The position numbers were made by a program, and so were the translations under genes. Shown here in pieces: positions 12,289 to 23,776 of a stretch of 64,000 nucleotides of DNA. The stretch is taken from NCBI GenBank assembly GCA_013368445.1, contig JAACJO010000018.1, positions 744,001 to 808,000 of the forward strand, given 5' to 3'. The notes below the pieces were generated by a model that searched no databases, was not told where the DNA came from, and worked only from the letters and a program-made list of their open reading frames with translations. The stretch is from Leucocoprinus leucothites. Its lineage: Eukaryota > Basidiomycota > Agaricomycetes > Agaricales > Agaricaceae. How positions within the stretch are numbered: the first letter of the stretch is position 1; every line of letters starts with the position of its first letter.

Positions 12289-12679
12289 TGTGCAGAGGTG
12301 AGAACACGGGACAATATTTGCAGTAGGGGGTCAGAAGGTGGAGAACAAGAGCAGGGAACAAAAGCAAAACTTTTTTATCCTGACGCTCGTAAGTCTGTTC
12401 ACGATGCATCAAAAACGTGGTGCATCGCCCGACCCACAGACGCACATTATCGATGGCACTGGGAACTGGTATCGGGCTATACCAAGCGCAGAAGTTAGCT
12501 TCTGCCAACCATTTATATCCAGTGATTGGCTTCGACACAGAACGTAGAGTTATGGTGGAACGCTCGGTGATGACAGAACATACACTGTAGACGAGTCTGT
12601 CGACGCCAGCAACATTGAGATTCAGCGCTTGAGCGTCATGCCAAGCCTGATAACACGTGACCTAGCCTCCTCTTCCTCC

Positions 12680-14205
12680 CTCAACCCCAAAGTCCAACAG
12701 CTATAACAACCACCTACATTCCGAGCACGCGGACAGCAAAATACCTCTACTCATCCACTGGGGAGCGATCTATCATCAAATGGAATCCAACAACCATCTA
12801 TAAATCTCGCCCTTCGGATTCTACGTCCTCCTTAGCTGAGAATAAAGGCAAGGCTAAAGCAAACGCACAAGACTCTGTAGACGTCCAAGGCCACACCGAG
12901 AAAATTCTCACAAACGCTCTAAATTCAAACGTTCAGATGTGAAATACCTCGCTTCAGGCGGTCGTGATCGTCGCCTCATTATCCGAGACGCCGAAACCCT
13001 CTCCCTCCTCAAAGTATTCCAAGGGCCCATGAATCACAAAGACGCCATCTCCGTACGTCCCCTCCCCTCCCACCTCTCATCCTCAACTTATCCTCTCCCT
13101 TCTCACAGGCCCTCTCATTTCGTCACACCTCCTACACCCTCCATTCTGGGCTACACCGCAACCCCTTTTGGTCACCAAGACGCCATTCTATCCACCTCCT
13201 CTTTCAGCAGTGAAACTGCGTTGGCGTGGGTGGGAGATATGAAACCGCTTGGTAGTGGAAAATCGCGAAAGAGAGTCAGTTGGTTTCTCGTGGTGGTGGG
13301 AGGAGCCGGGGTTTGAGATATTTTGCAGGGTGGGTTGAGAGATGCTGGTGCTGATGCTGATGCCGGGAAGGAAAAGGAGAGAGGTATGTGGGGGGAGTTT
13401 ACAGTGTATAGCGATGATTGATGAATTGACTCAGGCTTTTGCTACTGGTGGTGATAGCGGGTACGCCTCCCCCGTCTCAGGTCACTGACCACTCGCCTCT
13501 CACACATGCATATCACGTAGCTCAATATCCCTCTGGCCAACCACAAAGAAAAATCCCCTCCCCGCTCAACCCCTCGCACACGGCCTTTATTCCGCTCAAT
13601 CCTCAACCGAAGGTCTAATCCAAACACCACGCTGGATAATAGCTCTAGCCGCCCTACCCTACTCCGATCTCTTCACTTCCGGTACGTACACACAAATTCA
13701 TATCTCCTTGCAAGATTTCCCCTGTTGACGCGCTGTTTATAGGTTCATGGAATGGTCAAATCAGACTATAGAAACTCGATCCGAGCTCAAATCATTGGAA
13801 ACATACCCATACCCGGTGTTATCGACTCTGTCCAACTTATCCCACCTCCAAAATTGTTCCTGACCTCTATCCCCTACCCACTCCCGCATCAAACTCCACC
13901 ATTGCCGCCGCCGCCTCATTACCCCCGCTTCCGTTACAGGTACAACACCCGGATCTGGGTCCTCATGGCTTCCACACACTCTACTCTATTTCCTCACCTC
14001 ATCGTCATCGACGCACGTTCTTTCGTCTTCTCCGATTACGTTCATAATAGCTGGAACTGGACAAGAGCATCAATTCGGTCGATGGTTGACTGTTAAAGGA
14101 GGAGCCGTGAATGGTGCTTATATCGTTGCGTCGTTTCTTTCCGATTCTGCGGATGGTTTGGGTGTTAATGGACAAGGCGATGTGACGGTGGTACGGACGT
14201 TTTAA
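12680..14205 (+). pseudogene. RRP9-like pseudogene, copy 2
   Basis: Second decayed Rrp9 copy, collinear with copy 1 but carrying the true C-terminal end. Pieces are KYLYSSTGERSIIKW (about 12745), KNKGKAKA-type linker, YLASGGRDRRLIIRDAETL (12945-13005) and HKDAISV followed by a retained intron with intact GTACGT donor (13053) and CACAG acceptor (13108). ALSFRH, GHQDAIL, GDSG-SLISLW, SWNGQIRL (about 13750) and the C-terminal block GRWLTVKGGAVNGAYIVASF to VVRTF plus stop at 14203-14205 follow. Frame breaks separate several blocks and the N-terminal third is missing. With copy 1 it flanks NACHT gene A. Confidence 0.75.
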
Positions 14206-15803
14206 GGTAGATATGAGAATGAATAATTTTTGTTGGTTTTTGAAGCGATTGCTTCAGTTTTAGAACTATTTCGTATCATTTTGGTACCTCAGGTCGGTGC
14301 ATGGAGGTGTTGGATTTAATCCTGACACGTTGACACCCGGCCGAGTGTTCTTTTAACGATCATCCGAGCTGCTTCAGTAACTGGAGGAGGCAATGCGGCG
14401 AGCGCTTGACTCTGTTATCTTCATACGCCTCGGATCCTTTGATCAAAAAGCGGTTGGAAATTTAAGCTCGATATGTTTATGCCCTATATTTACTCGTGGC
14501 GGTCAGTGGCTGGCCCGAAAGGCGATGCAGCGGATAACCTGCTTCCAAACCTAAATCTTCATTTTCACTCTGTCCCTCGCGAGAGTTATTTCCTATCATA
14601 AAGCAAATTCGATGAGGGATCGCACAGGAAAGTATTTCAGTCAGTATGTCCCGTGTACTCTACGAGGTGGGGTGGTGGAATATCTGGGGTATTATTATCG
14701 TAGGTCAGGCGACTTGGCGTGAGTACAGGAGGTCACTGTTTTGTCGCTGAAACCTTCAAGTACTCCGAAGGGCTTTTTATAACTTGATTAACGATCTTTA
14801 TGTATTTCGAGGAACTGGTTCCTAGGTGACTTCCCATCGGACTCGGCACGTACACCACAATTTGGTTGATCGCTTGATAGCATGTGGTCAGGTCGATCCC
14901 TTTATCTCCTCCCCACCACACACACACACACAGTCAACCAGCCCATCATGAATTTCCATCCTCCATTAATGCCAATGCCCGGGCGAAAAATTGGAAACAG
15001 TATGATAGCGAGGTGCGTGAACCACTGGTATCATCTTTTTCGGATCGGAGGGGCTACATTGTGCGGTGTAACAGTACTAGCTCCTTGGGCCTAGGCAGCC
15101 ATACTAATTTGTCAACGGACCGGAATGTGTGACATGAACTCACTGACTAAAGAGCCCAGACGATTGTTACAGTGGAAAGCGTAGAACTCAAAAACACCAT
15201 TTCCTGACCCCAGATTTGCCAAAGAGCATGTGTGAAGGATGCTTTTTATTCTGCTCATCATCAGAGAAAGATGTGAAGGGTCAGGAGACAACGCACAGCA
15301 TCATTCTACAGACTATATCCACTTTATCAAGAACTTTTTTTCTGAAGTTGCACAGCCTTATCGCGAGTATGGTAGCCGAAACAGTGAACTCGGTCCAGTA
15401 GGCAGAGGCTCCCAATCCACAAGTACTGGTCCCCGTGACTATGATGGACTAAAAACAAGCGCCATCTGCCAGCATGGGTCATCGTTTGGTTTCACCTCAC
15501 CTAGAAAGTATATGTTATTAGCCATCTGCTGATTATATTCCTCCGGTGGCAGATGCGCCCGGTGACAAGTGGAAGAAGACCGGGCCGTTTGCGATGGGAT
15601 GAAGCTTGACAAGGCATTTGCAGCTCGATGACTCGCGGCGCAGCGCACACCAAATATACTTCAGGACGGGTATACCATTTCGCGAGCCGACAAGAATGGA
15701 GCTTGTTAAAGCCTATTGGGAAACACTAGAAAAAGGGCAGTGCCGTCCCTGCCTCTATAATTGACATACATTCCAGCACCGATAGCAGCAAACTTGCCGT
15801 CCT
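14206..15803. other. intergenic, no gene seen
   Basis: About 1.6 kb without a supported gene. It contains a short CA microsatellite near 14916-14932. A roughly 28-bp stretch at about 15276-15302 (GGGTCAGGAGACAACGCACA) nearly repeats 8131-8160. TATA and promoter elements of the downstream NACHT gene are not obvious. Confidence 0.45.
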
Positions 15804-17555
15804 ATGTCTTTGGAAGAAGTTGAGACAGCTCACTCATCTGAAGTGACTACAGGATCTTACACCGCGGACACATCTGTTGACTTGGAGGGCTCAGAAACCA
15901 GCAGCGGTAAACCATCTGGTAAGTTCAATGTGGTTACTTATTAATTTCAATGGTGTATGACACTTGTGCAGCGGATCTACGACGAGGTCTTCTAGGCTCC
16001 CCTGTCACAGAACAGGCCCGTAACTCTATCCTCCACCACTACTATCCACCATGCCATTATTTGGAACGACTTAGGCGATGGGGCGCAAAGAACACGATCA
16101 ACGCCAAGCGTATTTCCTGGGTGTGTGGACCAGCTGGTATAGGAAAGTCAGCCCTGGCACATTCCTTCGCCGACAGCCTTGGTCCCAAACTAGGCGCTTT
16201 CTTCTGCTTTTCTGAGATCAATCACACGAATAATCCAAGCCATTTCTTTCCTTCCATCTCTTATCAGCTTTCCCTACGCATCAAGCCCTACGCCGCCTCT
16301 GTGGATGAGATCGTTCAACAAAATCCCGTTGTTTACGGGAAACCATTGTCCCAGCAGTTTCATGAGCTTTTCGTCAGGCCATTGAGAGATACGGAGGATA
16401 AGGAATGGTTTCTGGATGAGCCTATCGTTATCATAGACGGTCTCGAGGAATGTGCCGATGAACGGGCCCAGGAAAACATTATCAAGATTATTGCTCAGTC
16501 AGTGCGTGAACGAAGTACTCCGTTCCGTTGGCTATTCCTCGGCAGACCAGAGCCTCAGCTGCTCAACACGTTCGACATCCCGAACATATTATCCTATACT
16601 TTTCAGCTAGAACTCAGCATCTCCCGGCAATTCGACCACGAAATTGGCTCTTTCTTGGTGGACGAGCTCAGGAAAATCGGACAGAAACATGGCCTGCCAC
16701 AATCATGGCCATCGGAGCAGGACATCCGCACCCTCCTTGACCTTTCCGCGGGATTGCCGATCTATGCGAGCGCAGCTATTCAGTTCATCGACAAATCGAC
16801 CATGCACACACCCGACGAGAATCTACGAACAATCCTCCGACTACCGAGATATTTATCTCAGTCGATCCGGGGGCACCATCTCAGGGGCCTTTATCAGCTC
16901 TACACACTCGTCATGGAACGTATTCCTCTAGACCTTCTTCCATCTGCCCAACGAATTTTATTGGCTGGCTGCCTCCGAATGATCACCCTCAGCGGCCAGC
17001 GTCTCTTATCCTTCCTTTCCCTCTCGGAGTCCCAATTCCAAAGTGCTTGCGCAGCTCTGAGTCCAGTCATACAGGTTGCTGACGATTGCTCCATAACATT
17101 CTTTCATTCCTCCCTGCTGGATTTCGTATCCGACACAGCATTCTCGGGGGACTTTTGCGTGTTAGCTTCTCCCGCGCTTACATTTCGGGAAGAACTTTTA
17201 CGGCGGCTGAATGAAACACTCTCTGCGGGCTTGATGGGGAGTGAGTAAAATTAATCTTCAAAGGGGTAAAGCGGCTATAACTAACTTATCTCTGGTAGAT
17301 GAAACAAGCACTGCGGTAGACTCAGCGCAGCCGAGAGCATACCAAGATATCGTTAATGGTTTCTGCAAACTCCTCTATCTCTTGCCTTTGGACGACCAAT
17401 TTGCTTCTGTGCTACGAGATTTCAATTTCCACAAACTCTGCATGTTCGGGGAATTGACTATTGACTTTGGTGGATTACCCCTTCGTGCGGTGGACATAAT
17501 AGTAACAAAGGTGACTCAGTCAAAAATATCTTGGATACTCGTACACCGCGCCTGA
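15804..17555 (+). CDS. NACHT-domain NTPase gene C (NLR-like)
   Basis: Three exons (15804-15918, 15972-17240, 17299-17555) with 53- and 58-nt introns give 546 aa in one consistent frame. The N-terminus is short, acidic and Ser/Thr-rich (38 residues), unlike the proline-rich N-termini of genes A, B and D. The NACHT domain has P-loop GPAGIGKS at residues 91-98 and Walker B IVIIDGLEEC at 190-199, then FRWLFLGRPEP and a helical region. The last Walker B acidic position is EE rather than DE. The C-terminal 85 residues share no obvious similarity with gene B, and no WD40, ankyrin or TPR repeats follow. STAND NTPases of this size in mushrooms are treated as truncated NLRs. The 3' end is uncertain, since a further intron after residue 535 is possible. 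Confidence 0.75.
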
Positions 17556-18139
17556 CAAGAGATCTCCTAGATGCCCGACAGTCTACGAAACAAAATCGTC
17601 CACCCCATACGTGATCGCAGTTCAATCTCATACGGTATCGATCGAGCGTACAGCACTCGCCGCCCTGCTCATCCAGCGTCCTCGTACATTCTAGGACGAG
17701 GAGATAAAAAAGCATTCTTCTGGTGCAACCACGATTCGGCCAGTTACACCGTGATCCCATATCCGAAGCATCGAATACTAAAATACCTCGCTCAAGCCGT
17801 GGCCGTAAGTCCCTTATGGTTTCTTTCATCTGCACACAAAGCTCATAAAGGCGTATGGCTATTAATTAAGGGTACGCGGCCACATTCCCACTGAGGAGTA
17901 CCGCAAAGAGTGCATCCAAGGCTTTCTGTTTGTTCTGGCCACAGGTGCTCAGCCTATCGTTCGGCAGGTCCTTGTTATCATTTTCTCTGGTTGGCCTTCC
18001 TGATATAGTACATTACTCTAATTCGCCTTGTAATCCACAAGAGTGTTGTAGTTTGAGCTGCAAGTGATAATGTAGTAGGAGATAAAGATGTAATTTGCTA
18101 TGCAATGTGTGCAAATACATGTCAAGGCTCGTTGCGATC
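17556..18139. other. no supported gene
   Basis: Short open frames on both strands (for example 17571-17894 plus and 17458-17835 minus) have no recognisable motif. The region may be decayed 3' sequence of the NACHT gene or of another duplicated segment. Confidence 0.4.
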
Positions 18140-18245
18140 CGTATTGGAGCTGGGGAAGGTGAAGACGAGTAGGTGCTGGCTTAGGGGGCTCACCATGAGG
18201 CAGCACAGGAGTAGGAGTTGTAGAAGCAGGGGGCCAGCCCTCCGA
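18140..18245 (-). pseudogene. remnant of a NACHT proline-rich first exon
   Basis: The minus-strand frame reads PPASTTPTPVLPHGEPPKPAPT, closely matching the exon-1 segment of NACHT genes A and B (for example PHGEPHNPAST in B). No NACHT domain follows. It directly abuts a remnant of the 58.4-60.8 kb hypothetical gene in divergent orientation, as in the intact pair. Confidence 0.6.
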
Positions 18246-19067
18246 ATTCATGTATTCTCCTCCTGGGTATCGACTACTGTCCTCGCCTGTCCCTCATGCG
18301 TATAAGCCCGTTTGTCTGGCTCGAAATACTGAAGAAGACTTGTCCAGGTTGTTAAACTTCATGGAAGAATGCAATTTCGCTCTTCCCTTGCGAAGCTGAT
18401 TGTTATTATCCACAGGAAATTAAAGATTTAGGCTTTCATGGCTGTATAGCACAACAAGATATCCATGGCAATTTCGTTCTTCTGACTCATAGCTGCAATC
18501 TCAGGTGGGAGTGAACCTGGTCTCCAGTGAATTAAGGAGGAGTAGTTTTGCTTCCAGTGAAGTCATTATTAATGGTGGATGTTGTTCATCTCTTCTCCCT
18601 TTGCTAGTTGCTCAAAGTTCTTTGGTTGCTTTCCCTCTCCCTCTGACTCTACCTTGTCAGGGATGTGAAGAGGGCCTGGTTGAGGTCTTGGAGTCAATGG
18701 ATGATCATGACAATGAGTTTGCAATTTGTGTGGTCATGGAAAGCAAATCTGTTTTTGAAATTAGTGAGTTAGATCATGGGCCAGTAGTTGATGGGAATTA
18801 TGAAAGGGAAAGGAATATTGGCAAAAGAGATTCTGCTGATGCCACCTATTAGGGATTATAGGGGTTTGGGCCCATATATTTTGGCATTTGTAGGGGGATG
18901 GCAGTATGATTATAGGACCAAATTAGGAGGGGAATGCCCAAACACCTGTATTAGTTATTTTTCGTCAGAATGCTTGTCCATTATTAGCTATTGACAAATA
19001 GTCTGATAGGGAAGCAATGTCCAACATCAGAGAGAAATGCTTACCAGCTCCCACCAAACTTGCTGAT
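18245..19067 (+). pseudogene. truncated copy of the hypothetical gene at 58423-60829
   Basis: Collinear with about 59490-60350. Shared blocks are SPPGY-L-SP, a TRNTEE-like segment, LLNFMEEC-F, then EEGLVEVLESMDDHDNE against EEGLAEVLEFMDNHDNE. The intron donor after KI/EI-S (GTGAGTT) and GLGPYILAFVGGWQYD against GLGPHVLAFMEGWRYD are also shared. Many C-to-T and G-to-A differences remove CpG sites. The copy is broken by stops and is cut off at 19067, where the palindromic element begins. Confidence 0.7.
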
Positions 19068-20012
19068 CATCAGCAATCTTGGGTTTTAGCTGCTAGCATC
19101 TACTAGCATCCACTAACAATTGAATGGTGATATGTAATGTATATATATAGCTATAAAGAGCACTAGTACTATGTAGTGTTGTCCCAGTATTAGGTAGTGC
19201 TCCATAGCATTGGCCCTGTGTTAGATAGTACTTGGATAGCATTGGCCCTATGTTTGGTAACATTGGCCCCTACATCAGAAAAATATTTCAATGACTTGGG
19301 TCACTTGAGGAGATGCTCAAAGCAGGTTCAAGGCAAAACAGCTCAAGTCAGATGTATTCTTAAGAATGTGGAATTTCAGCAGAATTCTGGGCAGTTATAG
19401 AATACTATTTTTGGTTTCTCAAGCCACTCTCAAGTACAGTATTAGACTCAAGCAAAAAAACAGTATATTTGAGCGAAATAATACAGTATCTAATTTAACC
19501 AATATTACAATTAGAGAGAAAAAAAAAGATGTAAGGGGAGGGAAAGGAGAAGGAGGGGAGCATCTAGAGAGGGTGGAGGAGAGAGGGGGGAGGGAGGGGA
19601 GGAGGGAGAGGGAAAAGGACAGAGAAGGGAGGAGAGAGAGGGTAGAGTAGAAAGCAAACTCTAGTTTTGAAGTTCAACATATTCACATGATCATGTGATG
19701 CCTCTGCTCAAGCTGACATACCCTAACCCTAAATTGATGGAAGTCATGTGCTTGAGTACTGCCTGGGCACTGCTTGGGCAGTTAATCTCTGGACTATATG
19801 TGTTATGAACAAGCTTCTCAGGTGAATTCAATGAGCTAAATGTATTTCCTGGAGCTCAAAGAATTCAAACAAGAACAAAGATAGGCACTGAAGAAGATTG
19901 GCTGGGTCACATGATCAAGTAAGCACCCGTCGGCTTGAGCAGGCAAATTCTAACCTTAGGGTTATTTTCTTCTATATTATACTGGTTTAACAATGTAACA
20001 CCAACTAAGGTA

Positions 20013-20953
20013 CAGTGGCTCAAAAAACTGTTCCAATATTTTCGCATTTTGGACATATTTGCTAATACCACAGCAGATATATGGCCTAGCATCCTGAAAA
20101 TATTCACACAGGTACCTTGACATATTGGGAATATATATTCCATGATCACATGACCCTGTACATAAATGAATTATTGATGAATTATCGAAAATATCTACTC
20201 ATTGGGACATGTTCATGTGCAAAGTCAAGGCATTCCTCATGATGTTGCTTTTTGAGTAGAGGTTATTTGATCTTGGTTACAGAGCAAAATCCATTGTCCT
20301 GAAGGGTATTTCTGACAGTTTTGGGTGTGATAGGGTCAGACAGAGTAGATTTAATGAAATTTGTAGCCTGGACAGCATTGTCTAGCTTTCCAGAGGTTAT
20401 TTGGTGAATTATTGCTTTTTTATCATGAGGAGAAAGCTTGGAAGGACATCCTCCCTTGTTGTTTTCCTTGTTCCCATCAACTTCTTTCTTGATCTGCCCA
20501 ACAGTAGACTTGCCTAGACCAGTTTTATGTTCAATCTGGTGCAAGGAGTAGCCATCTTTGAGAAGAAAAGTAACTTGAGAGTATTGGGTAGAGGAGATAG
20601 CTTTCATGATGTAGTGGGAGGAAGAAAGACAGTTGTAACCATCTCAACATGTCAACCAAGGTCACATGATCTTGTTTATGACTCCTATGCCTGCCCTGAT
20701 GCTCCCCTGGCATATTACAAGGTAGATACTAGGAGGCTGACAGGGGGTCAAAAAACTGTCCCAATGAGTAGATATTTTCGATAATTCATCAATAATTCAT
20801 TTATGTACAGGGTCATGTGATCATGGAATATATATTCCCAATATGTCAAGGTACCTGTGTGAATATTTTCAGGATGCTAGGCCATATATCTGCTGTGGTA
20901 TTAGCAAATATGTCCAAAATGCGAAAATATTGGAACAGTTTTTTGAGCCACTG
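20013..20953 (-). mobile_element. internally deleted Tc1/mariner element at the palindrome centre
   Basis: Begins CAGTGGCTCAAAAAACTG and ends with the inverse, flanked by TA dinucleotides (20011-20012 and 20954-20955). It matches the fuller element at 31119-32710. Its left inverted repeat runs directly into sequence equivalent to about 31966, so roughly 650 bp of transposase C-terminal coding DNA is deleted. It cannot encode a catalytic domain. Confidence 0.85.
20263..20607 (-). pseudogene. Tc1 transposase N-terminal fragment
   Basis: 114 codons containing the helix-turn-helix region of a Tc1-like transposase (LKDGYSLHQIEHKTGLGKST, then GGCPSKLSPHDKKAI). It closely matches the first part of the transposase frame at 32363-31926 and stops after TKIK because of the internal deletion. 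The DDE catalytic part is absent. Confidence 0.85.
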
Positions 20954-21898
20954 TACCTTAGTTGGTGTTACATTGTTAAACCAGTATAATATAGAAGAAA
21001 ATAACCCTAAGGTTAGAATTTGCCTGCTCAAGCCGACGGGTGCTTACTTGATCATGTGACCCAGCCAATCTTCTTCAGTGCCTATCTTTGTTCTTGTTTG
21101 AATTCTTTGAGCTCCAGGAAATACATTTAGCTCATTGAATTCACCTGAGAAGCTTGTTCATAACACATATAGTCCAGAGATTAACTGCCCAAGCAGTGCC
21201 CAGGCAGTACTCAAGCACATGACTTCCATCAATTTAGGGTTAGGGTATGTCAGCTTGAGCAGAGGCATCACATGATCATGTGAATATGTTGAACTTCAAA
21301 ACTAGAGTTTGCTTTCTACTCTACCCTCTCTCTCCTCCCTTCTCTGTCCTTTTCCCTCTCCCTCCTCCCCTCCCTCCCCCCTCTCTCCTCCACCCTCTCT
21401 AGATGCTCCCCTCCTTCTCCTTTCCCTCCCCTTACATCTTTTTTTTTCTCTCTAATTGTAATATTGGTTAAATTAGATACTGTATTATTTCGCTCAAATA
21501 TACTGTTTTTTTGCTTGAGTCTAATACTGTACTTGAGAGTGGCTTGAGAAACCAAAAATAGTATTCTATAACTGCCCAGAATTCTGCTGAAATTCCACAT
21601 TCTTAAGAATACATCTGACTTGAGCTGTTTTGCCTTGAACCTGCTTTGAGCATCTCCTCAAGTGACCCAAGTCATTGAAATATTTTTCTGATGTAGGGGC
21701 CAATGTTACCAAACATAGGGCCAATGCTATCCAAGTACTATCTAACACAGGGCCAATGCTATGGAGCACTACCTAATACTGGGACAACACTACATAGTAC
21801 TAGTGCTCTTTATAGCTATATATATATATTACATATCACCATTCAATTGTTAGTGGATGCTAGTAGATGCTAGCAGCTAAAACCCAAGATTGCTGATG

Positions 21899-22359
21899 AG
21901 CTGCTCCTGGAACCTCTCTTGATGCCCTGTGAGTAATTCATTCAGCCATTTCTGGCCTATGAGGATAGAGGTATGTTTGGGTCAAGGTTGATGGTGTTTT
22001 GGAGAGGATAGAGCTGAGGCAATAACAAGAGCAGTGCAGAGTACCAAGGCATTGCATTTATGAATGCCTATAGAGCTCTTTCGAGCTACTTGCTGGAGTT
22101 CTGAATTTAGATGAGCCATATTAAATGTTATTCTTTTGTGCAAGGACAAAATATCTATGTTATCTAATCTATGTGATATGTTGTGACTACAGCTATCACA
22201 CCTACAGATGGACATTTGGCAACCAGATAAATTGAGCCAGGCAGATGCCCAGGTCACTAGGTGGTGTTGCCAAACAGGGCCTGAATGTATAGTCAAAGTT
22301 GAATGTTGAACACTGAATGTTAAAACATTAAGCACTAAGCAACATTCTGGGACAAGTTT
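21899..22359. other. CpG-poor spacer, no gene seen
   Basis: Unassigned sequence right of the palindrome. It does not continue the hypothetical-gene copy found to its left, so the palindrome does not simply interrupt that copy. A 117-codon minus-strand frame (21982-22335) has no recognisable domain. Confidence 0.4.
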
Positions 22360-22636
22360 GATGTCATGTGATCAAGCACTTAGCAGTTCCTCCTTCATCA
22401 ACCCTTCACTGCATGAATACACATGTGTCCAGTTTTTTTGCATCTTTCAAATTGCTGCTCAGACCTGATCCTCATGGGTCTGAGCATCCATAACTTTTCT
22501 TGTATAAAACATTTGTCCATGAGGCTCACAATTACTCCAAGTTAGCCACTATCATTGGACCATTCTGACATGGTAAAAGTCTCTGGGTATCACTGGATGT
22601 CCCATGCAATTTATGGAGCCAATTTCTTTTATTCTG
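22360..22636 (+). repeat. duplicated 5' flank of the hypothetical/NACHT pair
   Basis: 22360-22435 resembles 53340-53415. About 22490-22636 resembles 58300-58440, including AAAGTCTCTGGGTATCACTGG and CAATTTATGGAGCCAAT. It joins directly to a NACHT exon fragment at 22637. CpG sites of the 58-kb copy are mostly TG or CA here. Confidence 0.6.
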
Positions 22637-22940
22637 GGAGAACAGGATATTTAACCATGCACCTACTGATGATTTCCCTGAATGATGGGCATACAGTGGT
22701 GATCTGGTATGCAATAGATGTAAAGATGTGTTGAGGGTCATCGTGATCTGGATTGAAATGGGAGAAAAAGAGGATAGCAGCAAGTTTGTTTATGCACTCC
22801 AGGGTCTTGGTGCAGCTCTCTGTGACAGCTGACTTGCCAATGCCAAAGGGACCATGCATCCAGAGGATGGGTCCTATACAATCAGATGTTCCCAGCACCC
22901 AATTGGTGATGTGCTCAATGTACTCATTCCAAGTGCCAAG
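22637..22940 (-). pseudogene. NACHT gene D, exon-2 fragment with P-loop
   Basis: The minus-strand frame contains GPILWMHGPFGIGKSAV, then LAAILFFSHFNPDHDDPQHI, matching genes A and B through the first third of the NACHT domain. It stops near the equivalent of B residue 260. Its 5' side (HLGTWNEYI) is cut at 22940, and the missing upstream part lies at 50376-50455 across the transposon nest. Most differences from B are transitions at former CpG sites. Confidence 0.75.
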
Positions 22941-23079
22941 TTTGTTGAATTATATTAGTTACTATAGTATCTGGGCAATCTAAGAAATGCCCCCATCTCC
23001 ATTCTTGTTTCATATTTATTTTATTATTTCTCTATCACTTAAATGCAGTAGAGTAGTACATGTATTCCTTGCTGCTTTG

Positions 23080-23776
23080 TGTTAAGATTTACAGTCAGAG
23101 CACCTAGTAACATCACATGTCACAACATGTGATTGGGTTACATAAGACAGTGGCTAACTGGTCTTTAACTTACTTCAATTAATGAGCTTGAGTATTCTCA
23201 AAAGCCCAGTAAGAGAAGGCCAAGAAGACTTGAGGTAAGTCTAAGGTAGCGTGAGATTTGAGACAACAACAATAATACAAGTGGATTCAAGTTGGGGCAA
23301 GTAAACACAAGTAGTCCGGAAAACAAAGGAAAAATTAAACTTGTGTTTAATCTTTCTAATACAAGGTCCTTAAATACTAACTAAGACAAAACCATATCAA
23401 ACTATGAAACTACAACTACAAGTCCAATATCACTATCATGATACTGATAAATACTAATCTGTCCACCGATATAACAGCTATCATAGTTAGATATCCTAGT
23501 GTTCTAATCCAAATGTGATGTCCATGAAACTATTATTGTCTGTTTATCAGTCTGTTAGTCCATTCCTATCAAACAGCAAAACCATTCCTTCTGATCCTAG
23601 TAATGACATCTGTCCAATTGTACTCATCCCAATCAATGTCAAATCTTTCTTCTTCAATGTCAAATTTCCCAATGTATTCCTCCTAATCAAGTAGAGCCAC
23701 TTCAGACTGGGTGGCTATGTTGGCATCTAGGATGATCAAGTCACAATGGGTGTCAATCAAGTCAACATTTATAACA
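23080..23776 (-). repeat. 3' LTR of the outer gypsy element
   Basis: 697 bp, aligned end to end with 49641-50337. It begins TGTTAAGATTTACAG in plus reading and ends TTATAACA. Preceded by target-site duplication CTTTG. Confidence 0.9.

Larger units (their letters stand above)
19068..21898. repeat. 2.83-kb near-perfect palindrome (fold-back element)
   Basis: The sequence from 19068 rightward is the reverse complement of that from 21898 leftward, with symmetry centre at about 20483. The ends read CATCAGCAATCTTGGG at left and CCCAAGATTGCTGATG at right. Arms of 943 bp lie outside a central Tc1-type element whose own inverted repeats continue the symmetry. I saw only about one difference in the roughly 300 outer arm bases compared. 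Each arm contains a purine/pyrimidine-rich block (19512-19650 and its mirror) and two telomere-like CCCTAA units. No target-site duplication was identified. Confidence 0.9.

Noticed and set aside
11991..12314. Leucine-rich 107-codon minus-strand frame that looks like a leucine-rich protein
   Set aside because: It is the proline-rich exon of NACHT A read one base out of frame (CCN repeats become CTN).
12040..12498. Arginine-rich SR-like protein on the plus strand
   Set aside because: Antisense reading of the same proline/glutamine repeats; no homologous frame kept in gene B.
19366..19650. 94-codon Arg/Glu/Gly-rich frame present twice in opposite orientation
   Set aside because: Purine-rich low-complexity DNA in palindrome arms; duplication of the frame follows from the palindrome.
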